Of a stretch of DNA of 64,000 bases, positions 20,475 through 31,345 are shown piece after piece. Below the pieces are notes generated by a model that worked only from the letters and a program-made list of their open reading frames with translations, was not told the DNA's origin and did no database searches. Each line of letters starts with the position of its first letter. The stretch's first letter is position 1. Position numbers and translations under genes: made by a program. Source of the stretch: Kalmanozyma brasiliensis GHG001 (Eukaryota; Basidiomycota; Ustilaginomycetes; Ustilaginales); assembly GCF_000497045.1 (NCBI RefSeq), contig NW_015961988.1, forward strand, positions 372,001-436,000, read 5' to 3'.

Positions 20475-20850
20475 CGTTCAAGGCTGCTGTAAAGAACCGG
20501 TGGATGTGGAAAGGAGTGAGGCATGAGGAGGATCAGATTCTGAGACCAAAAAAGCCTGGCCCGAACGCGAATGAATGCATGCAGATCAGGGTCTGATTTC
20601 GACCGCTTGATGACCACTCCCACTCAGGATTTGGCAGACTGCAGCTCCATCAGTCGGCTCTGCGGCGTCGACGCGAGTGCACTTCATGTTGAGGTAGCGA
20701 TGACTTGTATGACAGACAGCTCAACTAAAGACTCCAGAATTGGCATGAGTGACACAATGAAACGTGAGGGAGAGACAAGCGCATGTCTTCGGTGTATAAA
20801 TGCATTGTATTCGGAAAGCTGTGAGATGGGTATCGCGATCTTTGAGCTGG
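20475..20850. other. Intergenic between ARL1 and the small unknown gene
   Basis: Promoter of the minus-strand small gene and 3' flank of ARL1. A TATAAA string occurs at about 20796, read on the plus strand. No gene seen. Confidence 0.5.
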
Positions 20851-21580
20851 TTACTTGGCTTGTAGTGTGGTCACGAGCCTGGAAAGCGAGTATGCGGGAA
20901 TGGGGAAGAGCCGATCACAGCAGAGAAGTCAGTCTCGTCCTCCTCGATCCATCAAGCAGCCCATTTTGCGACACTTACCAGTCAAGGCCTTCTTCCAGGC
21001 CCTCGCCCTTGGTTGCGCAGCACTTGTGTATCGACCATTGACGATCCTTGAGCGAGCTCAACCCGAGCTTCTCGCTGACCTCACCCTCATTCAAGGCGCC
21101 TGGCAAGTCCTGCTTGTTCGCGAAGACGAGCAGCTTCGCGTCTTTCAGCTCTTCCTCTGAGAGCATGGCCAGGAGCTCTGCTTTCGCTGTGTCGAGTCGG
21201 TCTGTATCTGAAGAGTCGATCACGTAGATGATGGCTGTGGTGTTTGCGTAGTAGCACCTCCAATATGGTCTGCAGATGGGAATGAGGCGCAGTTAGAAGG
21301 TCAGCCAAAGACGACAGAGATCAAGATGGTCACATCTTTATACCTACCGAATCGACGTCTGTCCACCGAGATCCCACACCTGGAACTTGATGTTCTTATA
21401 TGTCACCGTCTCGACGTTGAAGCCGATGGTCGGGATGGTAGAGACCACCTCTCCAAGCTGAAGGCGATATAGGATTGTCGTCTTACCCGCGCTATCGAGT
21501 CCGAGCATGAGTATCCTGACCTCTTCGCTCTTGTTCCAAAACGCCAGCCTGGAGAACATGGACGAGAAGGTGAGACCCAT
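20851..21580 (-). CDS. arl1: ARF-like small GTPase ARL1, three exons
   Basis: Exons 21348-21580, 20979-21269 and 20851-20878 join to 552 nt, encoding 183 residues. Introns (78 and 100 nt) have GTAGGT and GTAAGT donors and contain CTAAC or CTGAC. The product starts MGLTFSSMF (N-myristoylation glycine) and has the P-loop GLDSAGKT, the switch I region with [10 protein letters not shown], the [14 protein letters not shown] switch II/ARL1 signature, NKQD and CATKGEG. The [12 protein letters not shown] string marks ARL1 rather than ARF1 (usually DKIRPLWRHYF). ARL1 acts at the trans-Golgi to recruit GRIP-domain golgins. The last exon encodes only the final eight residues. It shares its upstream region with the SmE gene. 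Confidence 0.95.
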
Positions 21581-22372
21581 CTTGGCAACTTAAGTGCTTC
21601 GCAAGCCCTGTAGGGGTGGTGGTGTGAGTTGTATCTCCTTTCTCTCGTACAGATCAGGGACACGAGGCGAGGAGATCCACCAAAGCGTGTCGATCGTAAT
21701 GCCGATAGACACCGTGAGAGGATCGGTATGCGTCGAAGTTTTGAGGCCGTGTGCTATGCGCTCTCTCAGAGCCGAGCCCGCAAGAATGAAGTGAGGTTCG
21801 TTGAGCGCCGACGATTGCCTGTGTATCAAGCGCTCGTTTTAAAATCGAAGCGCAGGACCGAGGGAGTAGCTTGCGATGTGGTTTGACAGGATACGTGAAG
21901 GGCTTGAGCGAAGGGGCTGTTGAGCTATGGCAACGTGTTGCCGTCATGCAAGGCTGCTGCTGGGAGAGCGTGTCCCGAACGTCAGCTCCGAAGAGAATCC
22001 GGGGCGATGTGAGATCGTGATTTGGCTAGCACCCGATCTTCAAGGTCCACGTGATGCAGCGAATTTGGAGTGACTTTCGAAGATCCAACCTCATCCTGGT
22101 TGTGCTTCCAACACCATCGACTCCTCCCTACTTACTCGCGAAAGACTTCACAAACCTCTCAGTGAAAGCGTCAGTGAAAGCGCAGAGGCTACGCAAGTAT
22201 CAGCATAGGAACATACGTTCAGGCTAAGCCATCGCCATCGCGCGTCAAGGAACTCCAGCGCTGCTTCAGAGCTCTCCTCTTTCTTCGCCCACAAGCACAT
22301 CATACGTACTGGTCTCGGTAGCCCACATATCAGCGCTTCACGACTCGACCTCCTGCACACGTCACGCACACC
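21581..22372. other. Divergent promoter region, ARL1 / Sm protein E
   Basis: Shared upstream region of two spliced, constitutive genes. Short frames here have no recognisable content. Confidence 0.6.
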
Positions 22373-22816
22373 ATGTCAGGGCGAAGTAAAGTATCGGTGC
22401 AGCCGATCAACATCATCTTCCGCCATTTGCAGCAGCAGACAAGGGTGTCACTCTGGCTCTACGACAATGTCGACTTTCGCATCGAGGGCAAGATCATTGT
22501 GAGTTCCCAAGCGTTCAGAGCGTCGCTGATCAGGATGGTTGCTGACTTGGACATCTGTTTTCCGACCGTAGGGCTTTGACGAATTCATGAACGTCACATT
22601 GGCGGATGCAGAAGAAGTATGGACAAAGAAGGACAACAAGCGCGTAGAGCTCGGCCGCATCTTGTTGAAAGGAGATAACATTGTAAGTGCATCCCGAGGG
22701 CGTGGTCGTACGATCCAGACCAAAGGATCCCTCGCAGTGTCTCAACTGTACTGACAATCGTGACCTCAATTCCTTGTCATTGCTCCGAACAGACTCTCAT
22801 TCAACCGGCAAAGTGA
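22373..22816 (+). CDS. sme1: Small nuclear ribonucleoprotein E (SmE), three exons
   Basis: Exons 22373-22498, 22572-22682 and 22793-22816 join in frame to 261 nt, encoding 86 residues. Both introns fall between codons (phase 0), have GTGAGT and GTAAGT donors and contain CTGAC. The Sm fold is clear: [24 protein letters not shown], then [21 protein letters not shown] (Sm1) and [14 protein letters not shown] (Sm2). SmE is one of the seven core Sm proteins of the U1, U2, U4 and U5 snRNPs. Length fits the family (86-94). Confidence 0.96.
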
Positions 22817-22972
22817 TGCGCACATCCTCGACCTGTCATCGTCCTCTTCCTCCAGCAGCATTGTACTTGTACTCAATCAAAAGCACTTCAGTCACAAAAC
22901 ACATTCGATTTGTGTATACGTGCCAGGAGCGAGGCGAGCTGGTATCTTGATTGCGATTGCGGATGCTGCAAT

Positions 22973-23927
22973 CTATCGCCCTCCGTATGGACCATAGCCG
23001 GCTCCTCCCGCGCCGACAGCAGCGGCATTCCCCGACGCACCACGTTGCAAGGCCAACGAGTTGCTGTCGACGTTCTTTCTGTATTCGATCTTTTCCACCT
23101 TGACATCTCCGTCGATGAGCTGGTAAACGTACGTGACAACGACAGCTCCTTGAATGTCGAGCACTGTGAATAGAGTGGGAAGAGTTGGTCAGTAGATGCT
23201 CTCTCGCAATTCGAATGGGAATGGTCTCATGACACTCACGAGCAAAGCTAGGAATGGGTGCTGGTGCCTCTTTTGCTTCTTCGACCTCTTCTGCTTTCGC
23301 GTCGCCGGCCTTGTCGTCCGCATTCGCATCGGTCGCCTTGTCAGTTGCTGCGTCATCGCCCTTCTTGCTGTCAGCCGTTTTCGCTCCCTTCTTCGCCTTC
23401 GGATCGTCCGCCTTCTTGCCAGCAGCTGCATTGTCATCCTTCGCCTTGGCTGCTGCCTTCTCTGCCAACGCAGCTACAGACGCAGGATCCCTTAATGGCC
23501 AGGTAGGATGCCAAGCTCCTGTAGCGCTACCTGGGTTGACGAAGAAGCGGCCCTCCAGCTCGAACGCCTCGAACCGATGTGTGTGACCCGTCAAGAGAAT
23601 GTCGACATCCATCGCTCTCGCTACGGCTGCTAGCGATTGTGTATCGCCCGCTGGCACGACCTGGTGGCCGTGCAGCACACCGATGCGAAGTGGTGGATGG
23701 TTGAGGATCAAGCTCGATGGGAAATGCGGGTTGTCATCGTAGTCGCCTTTGACGAGGTGAACATCTCCAGCGATGGTGCGCAGATAGTGAAGATAATCGG
23801 TGTTGCAGACGTTGCCGGTGCAGATGATCTGTTGGATCTTGCCGGGTACGAGGAGCTTCTTGAACTTGGCGGGCAAGTCGTGTGCGCGGAAGGGGATGTG
23901 CAGGTCGCCGATGACGAGGACTAGCAT
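22973..23927 (-). CDS. vps29: Retromer subunit Vps29 with a Lys/Ala/Asp-rich insert, two exons
   Basis: Exon 1 is 23240-23927 and exon 2 is 22973-23163 (879 nt, 292 residues). The 76-nt intron has a GTGAGT donor and a CTGAC branch site. The start is [12 protein letters not shown]; a longer frame upstream is leader. The metallophosphoesterase-fold motifs GDLH, TGNV, KGDYDD and GHTH are all present, then [14 protein letters not shown]. An insert rich in Lys, Ala and Asp occupies about residues 151-223, before the fold resumes at [20 protein letters not shown]. Animal Vps29 is about 182 residues and lacks this loop; yeast Vps29 is also long here. The tail is Gly/Ala-rich. Vps29 is the retromer scaffold for endosome-to-Golgi recycling. 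Convergent with SmE. Confidence 0.95.
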
Positions 23928-24675
23928 ATTGGCAGCTTGCGATCCTGAGCGACAGCAGCCAGTGAGTGCAGTGTATGGTGCGGTCGATCGTTGTGCTTCG
24001 AGGTGCAAAGGATAGGGGTGGAGAGACGAGGAGGTGACGGGGAGAATGGTGCATGTGGAGCTTGAACCGGCTCGCAAGGGCCATCAAGCTGAGCCAGCGC
24101 TCTCTGTGTCTTGTCTCACGATTGACGAGGAAGCGTTGTATCGGGTGGATCGGCGGCGCCTTTTTGGCACGCGAAGCCAAGAGGGAAACGGTTAAGGCGT
24201 GTCTTTCTGCGCGTGTTGATTTCATCCTGGCAGCAGAGCGCAGTGGGAATCAAGCAGGGTCCTTCCTTCTTCCTTCAGCGAGCGGCCATGGCGCGCTAAG
24301 TAGCTTTCTCAGCTGCGCTTGATCTTAATTGATCTGAACATGATCAAGCACTTCGTCTGCTAGGCAGCCGTTTCTTGTTTCCTCATCACCGCTTCTCCTG
24401 ATCATCCATCCCCTTCAACTCCTTTCGCTCAGCCACTGCGGCCTAGCTGCAGCGATTCACTGCACTGCTAGAGAGCCAGAGCTTGGCCTGGATACATTGC
24501 CGAAAGGTGCAACTCACGGACGCAGCTTCTGTTGACCACTCGATGATCTGCCGTCACCCCGAGACCAGCTATTCACGACGCCGATGAAGTGAACGTTGGA
24601 TCCGTAGCAAGCTTATACAGCCTCATCGTCCCCGACGACGGAGCATTTGCTCCGCCACGTGGGTGCTAGTCCAGA
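23928..24675. other. Divergent promoter region, VPS29 / SET1
   Basis: No gene seen. It contains a TGATCA-rich stretch near 24320-24345 (TTGATCTTAATTGATCTGAACATGATCA spread over adjacent steps), of unknown meaning. Confidence 0.55.
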
Positions 24676-27600
24676 ATGCCTTCTTCTTCGCATCAGAACG
24701 GCTGGGACTCGCCCTCTTCCTCGAGGCATGCGGAGGGCGACTGGTCTCACTCCAGACCCTCCAGGTCAGATCGTGACGAACGGTATCGCAAGCCGCGCTC
24801 GCCCGACTCACGTAGTCGCAGTCACAGAGACGACGACTGGCGCCGCCGCTCCCCTGAGCATAGAGAGGAAGACCACTGGATACCAGCTCGTCGTTCGTCC
24901 TGGAGGTATCCGGACGAGGACAGCTATTCCTCTCACCGGGACCGACGCGATCCTGGCTACGACTACAGAGAGAGGCCGTCTCACGATCGGCATGATCGCG
25001 ACCCGCATCGACACGCTGACTCCTCGGCATACAACAAGAGCCGAGACGCCACCTACCATGACAGCTACGACCGCGACCGGAGTAGGCGAGAAGACGGTGA
25101 TCGCTACGTAAGGCGATCTGGTGAGGAGGACCGTGCATACAGGCACCACAAAGAACGCAGATCTCGGTCTCGAGATCGGTCGGAAAGGTCTCACAGGGAC
25201 TACGAAGAGGGCGGATACCGCTCGAGGGACCATTCCGAGAGAGACCGCTATCGAGACGATCGCGACAGAGACTCGAGACGTCATGAATTATATCGCAGTC
25301 ACACTCGCAGTCGCAGCCGGGAGCGCTCGCATGCGGGGGATGAAAAGAGCGAGCGCCGTCCCTCCATATCCGATGGTCGATCAAGGTCTACAAGGCACGA
25401 GGAGCGACCGTCTCAACCCAACGGGCGGTCAGAGGACGGCCAGCTGCTGAAGCGCAAGCCTCCGGCGGAAGAGCCTAGCAGCGCACGCCACACTTGGGAC
25501 AGCGCCGAGGCCACGAAAGCTGCCAGCGCGCGAGACCATCGGGGCGAACATGGGTCGAAAGACGCAACAACACATTCGGAACGGCATCCTCAAATGGCGT
25601 CGACCTCGCTTGAGGTCAGCGCAACACGTAAGGATGTGCATGCGGCGCCAAATGGAGCTGGGAAAGAGCATCTGAACTCAGGTATTCCACTCACAAACGG
25701 CTCCGGACGGCACAGATCGCGCTCACCGTCGAGTAGGGGGACAGCATCCACATCTCAGACCGTTTCATCGAAGCCGACATCATCGCATCGTCCGAACGGG
25801 ACGTCCACATCTGACCCAATAGACCACGGACAGCCTCGGATCAAGAAAGAAGCCCCCTTCGAGCGCTCCTTTGGTCATGTTCCTCTGCCACACGAGCTAC
25901 CTCGGGACCTTCGGGGACAGAACTTCATGTCCACGGGTCCAATAATCCAAGAGATGGCTCGTCCCGTCTGCAAGTCTGCGGCGGAGAAGCACCTCGTCGA
26001 CGCAGACACGGTCGATCCACGCCGCGGCAAGACTCAGGTCGGGCGCAAAGCACTTCACCGGAGTCACTTCAAATGGGACGCCAACTCGGTCGGAGACAAG
26101 CCTTTGCCGGCACCACGCAATCTCGTCTTGACCAATCTCTCCCCGCTAACGCCAATCCCGCAAGTCCTTCTCAACATCCGCCGGTTCGGCCGCGTCGAGT
26201 CCTCCAAACTCGAGATGCATCCCGCGATCGGTCAAAGCCTCGGCATCTTCCATGTCACGTTCGCCCACGACTTTGACGAGCGCGGCAAGCCTCTGGAAAG
26301 CGTCGCCGCCGGACAACACGGGCAGCACGCTGGCAGAGTTGCCAAGGCGGCTTGGCTCGGCTTGAAGGATCGCCAGCTTGGCCAGAACGTGGTTCAGGCT
26401 TTCCTGGATCGCAGCGGCGAAGTTCTTGCCGAACAGATCAAGCTCAAAATTGCTGAACACGACGCAAGGCATCGACGACCAACGGCACCCGCTCCCGCTC
26501 CTCCACTACCACGTGTGAGCGAATCACCTGCCACACCCGGCGCATCAAAGCCAAGCATGCCTCCGCCGGACATCCCTCGTGGACCAAGATCATTTGCCAA
26601 TCCCGCACCCGTGCCGTCCCCGCGTGCGCACACGGATCGAAACGAGCCCGCATCGTCCCGGTATCCGCGATATGGCTCGAGCTACGACGATGATCGCAGG
26701 TCTGGTTCGTCCGACCCGCATCGTCGCCGCTACGATCCAGAAGAAACCAGCAGATCTCAATCCAGCCGCGATTCGGAAAGGTACGGTCGACCTTCTGCAC
26801 CGCCTCGAGCAGAAGCGCCCAAGAAGCTCAAAGACTCGACCGAAGGAATCATCAAGACACTTCGGAATGCGGAACAAGCCTACGTCTACATCACCAAGCC
26901 CGCTGGCTGTGACATCGACGCCTCAGATGTAGCAACGGAGCTGCGCAGTAGGTCCGACCCGCTCTGGGTGCTGGAGGGCGATAACGGATTCTACGCGGCA
27001 TTCAAGACGCACAAAGAGGCCGGCCAGTGCAAGGTGGCCAATGAGACGCTGTCGATCGGCGGATACATTCTGCAGGTCGACGCACGCAGAGCCCCGTCTC
27101 AACTCGCACCGAGCGCCGACAAGAAGCCAGCGAGCAAGCTGGATCCCGGTGCGCCACCCACATCCGCTGTACAGATGCGCCAGAAACTCGACACAGGATT
27201 GCGTCCGCTCACCGCAGAGGAAAGGCAGAAGACGGACTGGACGGCAGCAGAGCTGCAGCAAGCTGTCTTCCGTCTGCTGCAGAAGGAGCTCGCACACACC
27301 TTCCTCCGCGACGTCAAAAGCCGAACTGTTACGCAGCATCTGGGTGTGTATCTCAAGGAGGGAGGGGAGGGTAAAGCCATTCTCGACAAGCCGATGATCA
27401 AAGTCTCTGTGCCTTCTGCGAAGGTCTCCGACCGCCAAGCATCCTCTCTGGCGGCGGACGGTGAAGCCCGCCTTCCGACTTTCCGGAAGCTCGGCGGCAC
27501 GAAGCCTAAGAAGCCAGTCTCGGACGCGGATGAGGTCGCCTCGAGGGCTAGATGGGAAAGGAAGAAGCATTCAGACGTGACCCACAAGCCGAAAGCTTGT

Positions 27601-28911
27601 CGCAGCAAAGAGGTTGTGAGCTCGGACGATGAGATCGAAGACACGCGCCGCGGCAGCAAGATCTCCTCGCGTCGCGATAGCGGCGCCAACGTGCGCACGA
27701 AGCAGCGCAGTTCGGCAGCCCTGCTCCTTGACTCGACGGACGATGAAGAGGATGATCTGGACGACGGAGCTTCCACTCAGCAAGACGCTGCATCTACGCC
27801 TGCGACAGCGGATCATCTGGACGAGGAGCCCACACCAAAAGGCAAGAAGGGATCGAAAGCGAAGGCTTCCCTCGCGACCAAGAAGAAAGGCACGAGCACG
27901 GCTCGAAAAGGCTCCAAAGTGGACGGCACGCCTTCCGAAGTGGATGCCGAGACCGAGCATGGCAGCGAAACAGCCACGCCGGAAGTTGAAGTCCCAGTCA
28001 AGGCAGCCAAGGCCAAGGCTAAATCCGCCAAGGCGACGGCCAAGCCCAAGCCCATTCCCGCTGATCCGTTCGAAGCGGGAGTTGTGGAGGACGCGGAGGA
28101 GTGCGCCTACTTGCGTCTAGCCTTGGAACACCTGAACGAGACAGGAGAGCTGCCTAGCGAAGAAACGCTCCCTGACGAGATAGAGTTGGAAGCCGAAGCG
28201 GAAGAACAAGCGATCGCCTCTGGAACGATCCCGAAGCATACGACCGGATCGGCAAGGACGGAGGGATACTACCGCATCCCACCCGAGCAAAAGGCGCTGC
28301 ATCTACCGGACCGCAACAAGGCCACTGAAGAAGTTGACACGAGCCAAAACGCCCAGGTGCTGCAATCCGCCCGGAACAACCGTGCCGACTCTCGACGCTT
28401 GGTGCTCGGCATTGAACAGCACAAACGCGAGACGGCCACGGACACCGACATCTTCAAGTTCAATCAGCTCCGCACGCGCAAGAAGCAGCTCAAGTTCGCC
28501 AAGTCCCCCATTCACGACTGGGGCCTCTACGCCATGGAATTCATCCCCGCGGGCGACATGGTGATCGAATACGTTGGCGAGATGGTGCGACAGCAGGTGG
28601 CCGACGAGCGCGAAAAGCGGTACGAGCGACAGGGCAACTTCTCGACGTATCTGTTCCGAGTCGATGACGATCTCGTGGTGGATGCGACGCACAAGGGCAA
28701 CATTGCGAGGTTGATGAACCACTGCTGCACGCCCAATTGCAACGCCAAGATCCTGACGCTCAACGGGGAGAAGAGGATCGTGCTGTTTGCCAAGTCGCCC
28801 ATCCGGGCCGGCGAGGAGCTGACGTACGATTACAAGTTCCAGTCGTCGGCGGATGACGAGGATGCGATCCCGTGTCTGTGCGGTTCGCCGGGCTGCAGAC
28901 GCTTCTTATAG
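24676..28911 (+). CDS. set1: Histone H3 lysine-4 methyltransferase Set1 (COMPASS catalytic subunit)
   Basis: A single exon of 1411 residues; the ATG has A at -3. Residues about 15-245 form an RS/RD/RE-rich low-complexity domain. An RRM-like fold follows at about 480-570 (NLVLTNLSPLTPIPQVLLNI, GRVESSKLEMHP, LGIFHVTFAHDF), then a second conserved RNA-binding segment at 735-805 (AYVYITKPAGCDI...), an acidic/basic linker, N-SET at about 1195-1265 (AGVVEDAEECAYL... to RTEGYYRIPPEQK) and the SET domain at about 1270-1390: SPIHDWGLYAMEFI, EYVGEMVRQQVADEREKRYE, the NHCCTPNC cofactor motif and ELTYDYKF. A post-SET CxCx4C (CLCGSPGC) ends the protein. This order is diagnostic of Set1/KMT2F-G. Convergent with CLF1 (163 bp). 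Confidence 0.96.
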   Translation: MPSSSHQNGWDSPSSSRHAEGDWSHSRPSRSDRDERYRKPRSPDSRSRSHRDDDWRRRSPEHREEDHWIPARRSSWRYPDEDSYSSHRDRRDPGYDYRERPSHDRHDRDPHRHADSSAYNKSRDATYHDSYDRDRSRREDGDRYVRRSGEEDRAYRHHKERRSRSRDRSERSHRDYEEGGYRSRDHSERDRYRDDRDRDSRRHELYRSHTRSRSRERSHAGDEKSERRPSISDGRSRSTRHEERPSQPNGRSEDGQLLKRKPPAEEPSSARHTWDSAEATKAASARDHRGEHGSKDATTHSERHPQMASTSLEVSATRKDVHAAPNGAGKEHLNSGIPLTNGSGRHRSRSPSSRGTASTSQTVSSKPTSSHRPNGTSTSDPIDHGQPRIKKEAPFERSFGHVPLPHELPRDLRGQNFMSTGPIIQEMARPVCKSAAEKHLVDADTVDPRRGKTQVGRKALHRSHFKWDANSVGDKPLPAPRNLVLTNLSPLTPIPQVLLNIRRFGRVESSKLEMHPAIGQSLGIFHVTFAHDFDERGKPLESVAAGQHGQHAGRVAKAAWLGLKDRQLGQNVVQAFLDRSGEVLAEQIKLKIAEHDARHRRPTAPAPAPPLPRVSESPATPGASKPSMPPPDIPRGPRSFANPAPVPSPRAHTDRNEPASSRYPRYGSSYDDDRRSGSSDPHRRRYDPEETSRSQSSRDSERYGRPSAPPRAEAPKKLKDSTEGIIKTLRNAEQAYVYITKPAGCDIDASDVATELRSRSDPLWVLEGDNGFYAAFKTHKEAGQCKVANETLSIGGYILQVDARRAPSQLAPSADKKPASKLDPGAPPTSAVQMRQKLDTGLRPLTAEERQKTDWTAAELQQAVFRLLQKELAHTFLRDVKSRTVTQHLGVYLKEGGEGKAILDKPMIKVSVPSAKVSDRQASSLAADGEARLPTFRKLGGTKPKKPVSDADEVASRARWERKKHSDVTHKPKACRSKEVVSSDDEIEDTRRGSKISSRRDSGANVRTKQRSSAALLLDSTDDEEDDLDDGASTQQDAASTPATADHLDEEPTPKGKKGSKAKASLATKKKGTSTARKGSKVDGTPSEVDAETEHGSETATPEVEVPVKAAKAKAKSAKATAKPKPIPADPFEAGVVEDAEECAYLRLALEHLNETGELPSEETLPDEIELEAEAEEQAIASGTIPKHTTGSARTEGYYRIPPEQKALHLPDRNKATEEVDTSQNAQVLQSARNNRADSRRLVLGIEQHKRETATDTDIFKFNQLRTRKKQLKFAKSPIHDWGLYAMEFIPAGDMVIEYVGEMVRQQVADEREKRYERQGNFSTYLFRVDDDLVVDATHKGNIARLMNHCCTPNCNAKILTLNGEKRIVLFAKSPIRAGEELTYDYKFQSSADDEDAIPCLCGSPGCRRFL

Positions 28912-29074
28912 TCGAGAGGGAGGGCTCGGCTTCGGCGGAAAGGGGCGAGCACAGTGCCGCGAATGATAGGATTGGGTACAAGTACAATTGCGTGTTGTGT
29001 GTGACTGATTGAAGTGCGCGTATCACCTTCGAGATGAATTCATCATGCGGTGAGCGGAAGGCAGAGATTGGATC

Positions 29075-31345
29075 TTAGGCATCATCCTCCTCGCCCTCGT
29101 CATCGTCCAAACTAATGTCCATCCTCTCGTCATCCTCAGCCCCCCTCGGTTTCTCCTCCGCCTGCTGTTGCTGCTCCCTAGCTGCCTGCGCCGCCCTCCA
29201 AGCGTGCGCCATCTGCAGCAGCTTGAACGCGCCCTTGCCCTTCTCCTCGTCATCGGGAAAGATGAGATCGTAGTATTCCTCCATCGATCCATCCTCCACC
29301 TCTCTCCTCTTCTTGACCACACGAGGGAACTTGGCTTCGACATCGGACAGCGTCGACGATGTGCCGTGTTGCCTCTCGAACGTCTTCCATGCTTCGAGCA
29401 GCACGACGCGTTCGTCTTTGAGCGCGCGCGATTTGAGTGAGGTGTAGGCTCGTTGGAAGATGTCTCGAGCCAGCGAGGCGAGGTGGGAACGACGTTCTTG
29501 GCGAACTTGCTGTTCCTCCTCTGTGAGCTCGCGTGCCGGTTTCGATTCTGCTTCTTCTTCGTCCTCGTCCTCGTCTTCGTCTTCGTCCTCCTCGATCGCT
29601 GTGGCCTGGTTGACCTTGGACAGCGCATACGAGATCCACACCTTGACATGCCCGCTCTTCTCCAGCAGCCGCTCGTACAGCGAATCCACCCTCTCCCACT
29701 CACGCTCGCCAAATTCGAAATCGATATACGCCTTCCACACAATCTCGGGCATATCGAGTCCGCTGCTGAGTCCCTCCTCCGCGCCCTCGGCCTGCGCCAC
29801 ACCCAGCTCGAACAGCGCTCTCGCTCGATCGGTGTCGAACAGATTCTTCTCGAGCTCAGCGAAGCGCACCCACGTCTGCGAGTTGGTCGGATCCCACTCG
29901 AGCGCCTTTTCGTAGATCTTTCTCGCCCGGTCAAACTCCTTCAGGGACAGCTCGAGCTCGATGTAGCTGCTGAAGAGCTTGAGTTTGGGTGCGAGGCCGA
30001 TAGCGGTGCCCATGATCTTGCGTGTGGTGGGGAGGTCGAGCCGGCGCACCTCGAACCGGGCGTATTGCACCCACAGCTTGGCAAATGTAAACCGGCGGTG
30101 AGGGACGACGGCGACGGCGGCCTTGTAGATCTCCCGTGTGCGGGTGTAGTCGCGTGTATCGAGCTCTTCGAACAGCGCGTAGCGCAGCCAGAGGAAGATG
30201 TAGCGTCGCCAATCGCGCTTGTCTTGCGAAGCGGGGACTTGGGCGATCGCCCGTTCGTAGACTTCGCGGACTCGCTTGACGGCTTGCTCGAGCTGATCCG
30301 ACGACCCGCCCGAGTCGCTGAGCGCGCGATAGGCGTCCTCTTCGAGACGGGTGTAGTCGAACCAGGTATCGTAGTCTTGCGCGCCTTCGGAGGTTGCGAG
30401 CTCCTCCTCGTACTGAATGCGTCGCTTGCCGATGACGGTGTCCTCGACACTGCTCATGGTACCGAACTGCTTCTCGAAGCGGGTATAGCTCGAGTAGATG
30501 CCTTCGGACTTGGAACGTGGTAGCCGCTCCAGAGCGTACTTGTAGATGACCCGTGCTCGCTCGTACTCCTTCAATCGCGTCTCCATCTTGGCAAAAGCGG
30601 TGAAGACGCTCTGCGCCTTCTCCATCGCCTCCTCGTCTTCGCCGATGTAGTCCAACGCCATCTGGAAGACCATGCGTGCCTTTTCGAGGTCGCCTCGGTC
30701 CTCTTCGAACTTGGCCCATCGGATCCACTGCTTGGGTGTCGGATGACATGTCACTGCTCTCTCCCATATCGCGCTCGCCCGTTCCATCTCGTCGTAGCGT
30801 ACCTCGAGACTGATATACGCCTGCCACGCCTTCTCTTCTGGCTCCCACGACATCCATCTCTCGAACACCTGCCGAGTTCCTGGTACGTTTCCCAAGAGCT
30901 CCTCCAGATGCACGTACTTGTACCACAGCTGATCGATGCGTGGCAGGACGCTCACCGCGCGATCGTACAGGTTCCTCGCATGCTGGACATTCCTCATCTT
31001 GAGCTCCTGTTCCGTATACCGCAGCCATAGCGGCAGATGATGCGGTTCGACGTCGAGCGCGCGCTCGTAGATGGAGCGACATCGGTCCATCTCCCCTTGG
31101 CTCGCTTCCCACGTCGCGTACTTGATCCACATGGACATGTTCTGGGCATTGCGCCGGAGACGGTCTTCGAAGTCGGATCGCCTCCGTCCACGGTATTCTT
31201 CGAGCTCCTCATAGTCTTCGATCTTCTGCGCGGGGGCAGCGGCGGGGGCTTCTTGGCGTTCTTGTGCTTCGCGGAGGAGCTGCTCAGCAGAGATCTGGAT
31301 GGGCGCCGGCGCGCGGTTCTTGATGCGCGGGGCGGAGCGCGACAT
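29075..31345 (-). CDS. clf1: Pre-mRNA splicing factor CLF1/SYF3 (crooked neck, HAT-repeat protein)
   Basis: A single exon of 756 residues from the ATG at 31343-31345. After an N-terminal segment ([15 protein letters not shown], residues about 18-32), HAT repeats run through most of the protein with the usual W-x-x-Y/W, E and P spacing (for example [20 protein letters not shown], then [16 protein letters not shown]). An acidic interruption of alternating Glu and Asp lies near residue 590. The C-terminus is Glu/Asp-rich (to [10 protein letters not shown]). Clf1 is a scaffold of the NineTeen complex and spliceosome. It shares a 1.1-kb upstream region with the copper-fist gene. Confidence 0.95.
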   Translation of the reverse strand: MSRSAPRIKNRAPAPIQISAEQLLREAQERQEAPAAAPAQKIEDYEELEEYRGRRRSDFEDRLRRNAQNMSMWIKYATWEASQGEMDRCRSIYERALDVEPHHLPLWLRYTEQELKMRNVQHARNLYDRAVSVLPRIDQLWYKYVHLEELLGNVPGTRQVFERWMSWEPEEKAWQAYISLEVRYDEMERASAIWERAVTCHPTPKQWIRWAKFEEDRGDLEKARMVFQMALDYIGEDEEAMEKAQSVFTAFAKMETRLKEYERARVIYKYALERLPRSKSEGIYSSYTRFEKQFGTMSSVEDTVIGKRRIQYEEELATSEGAQDYDTWFDYTRLEEDAYRALSDSGGSSDQLEQAVKRVREVYERAIAQVPASQDKRDWRRYIFLWLRYALFEELDTRDYTRTREIYKAAVAVVPHRRFTFAKLWVQYARFEVRRLDLPTTRKIMGTAIGLAPKLKLFSSYIELELSLKEFDRARKIYEKALEWDPTNSQTWVRFAELEKNLFDTDRARALFELGVAQAEGAEEGLSSGLDMPEIVWKAYIDFEFGEREWERVDSLYERLLEKSGHVKVWISYALSKVNQATAIEEDEDEDEDEDEEEAESKPARELTEEEQQVRQERRSHLASLARDIFQRAYTSLKSRALKDERVVLLEAWKTFERQHGTSSTLSDVEAKFPRVVKKRREVEDGSMEEYYDLIFPDDEEKGKGAFKLLQMAHAWRAAQAAREQQQQAEEKPRGAEDDERMDISLDDDEGEEDDA

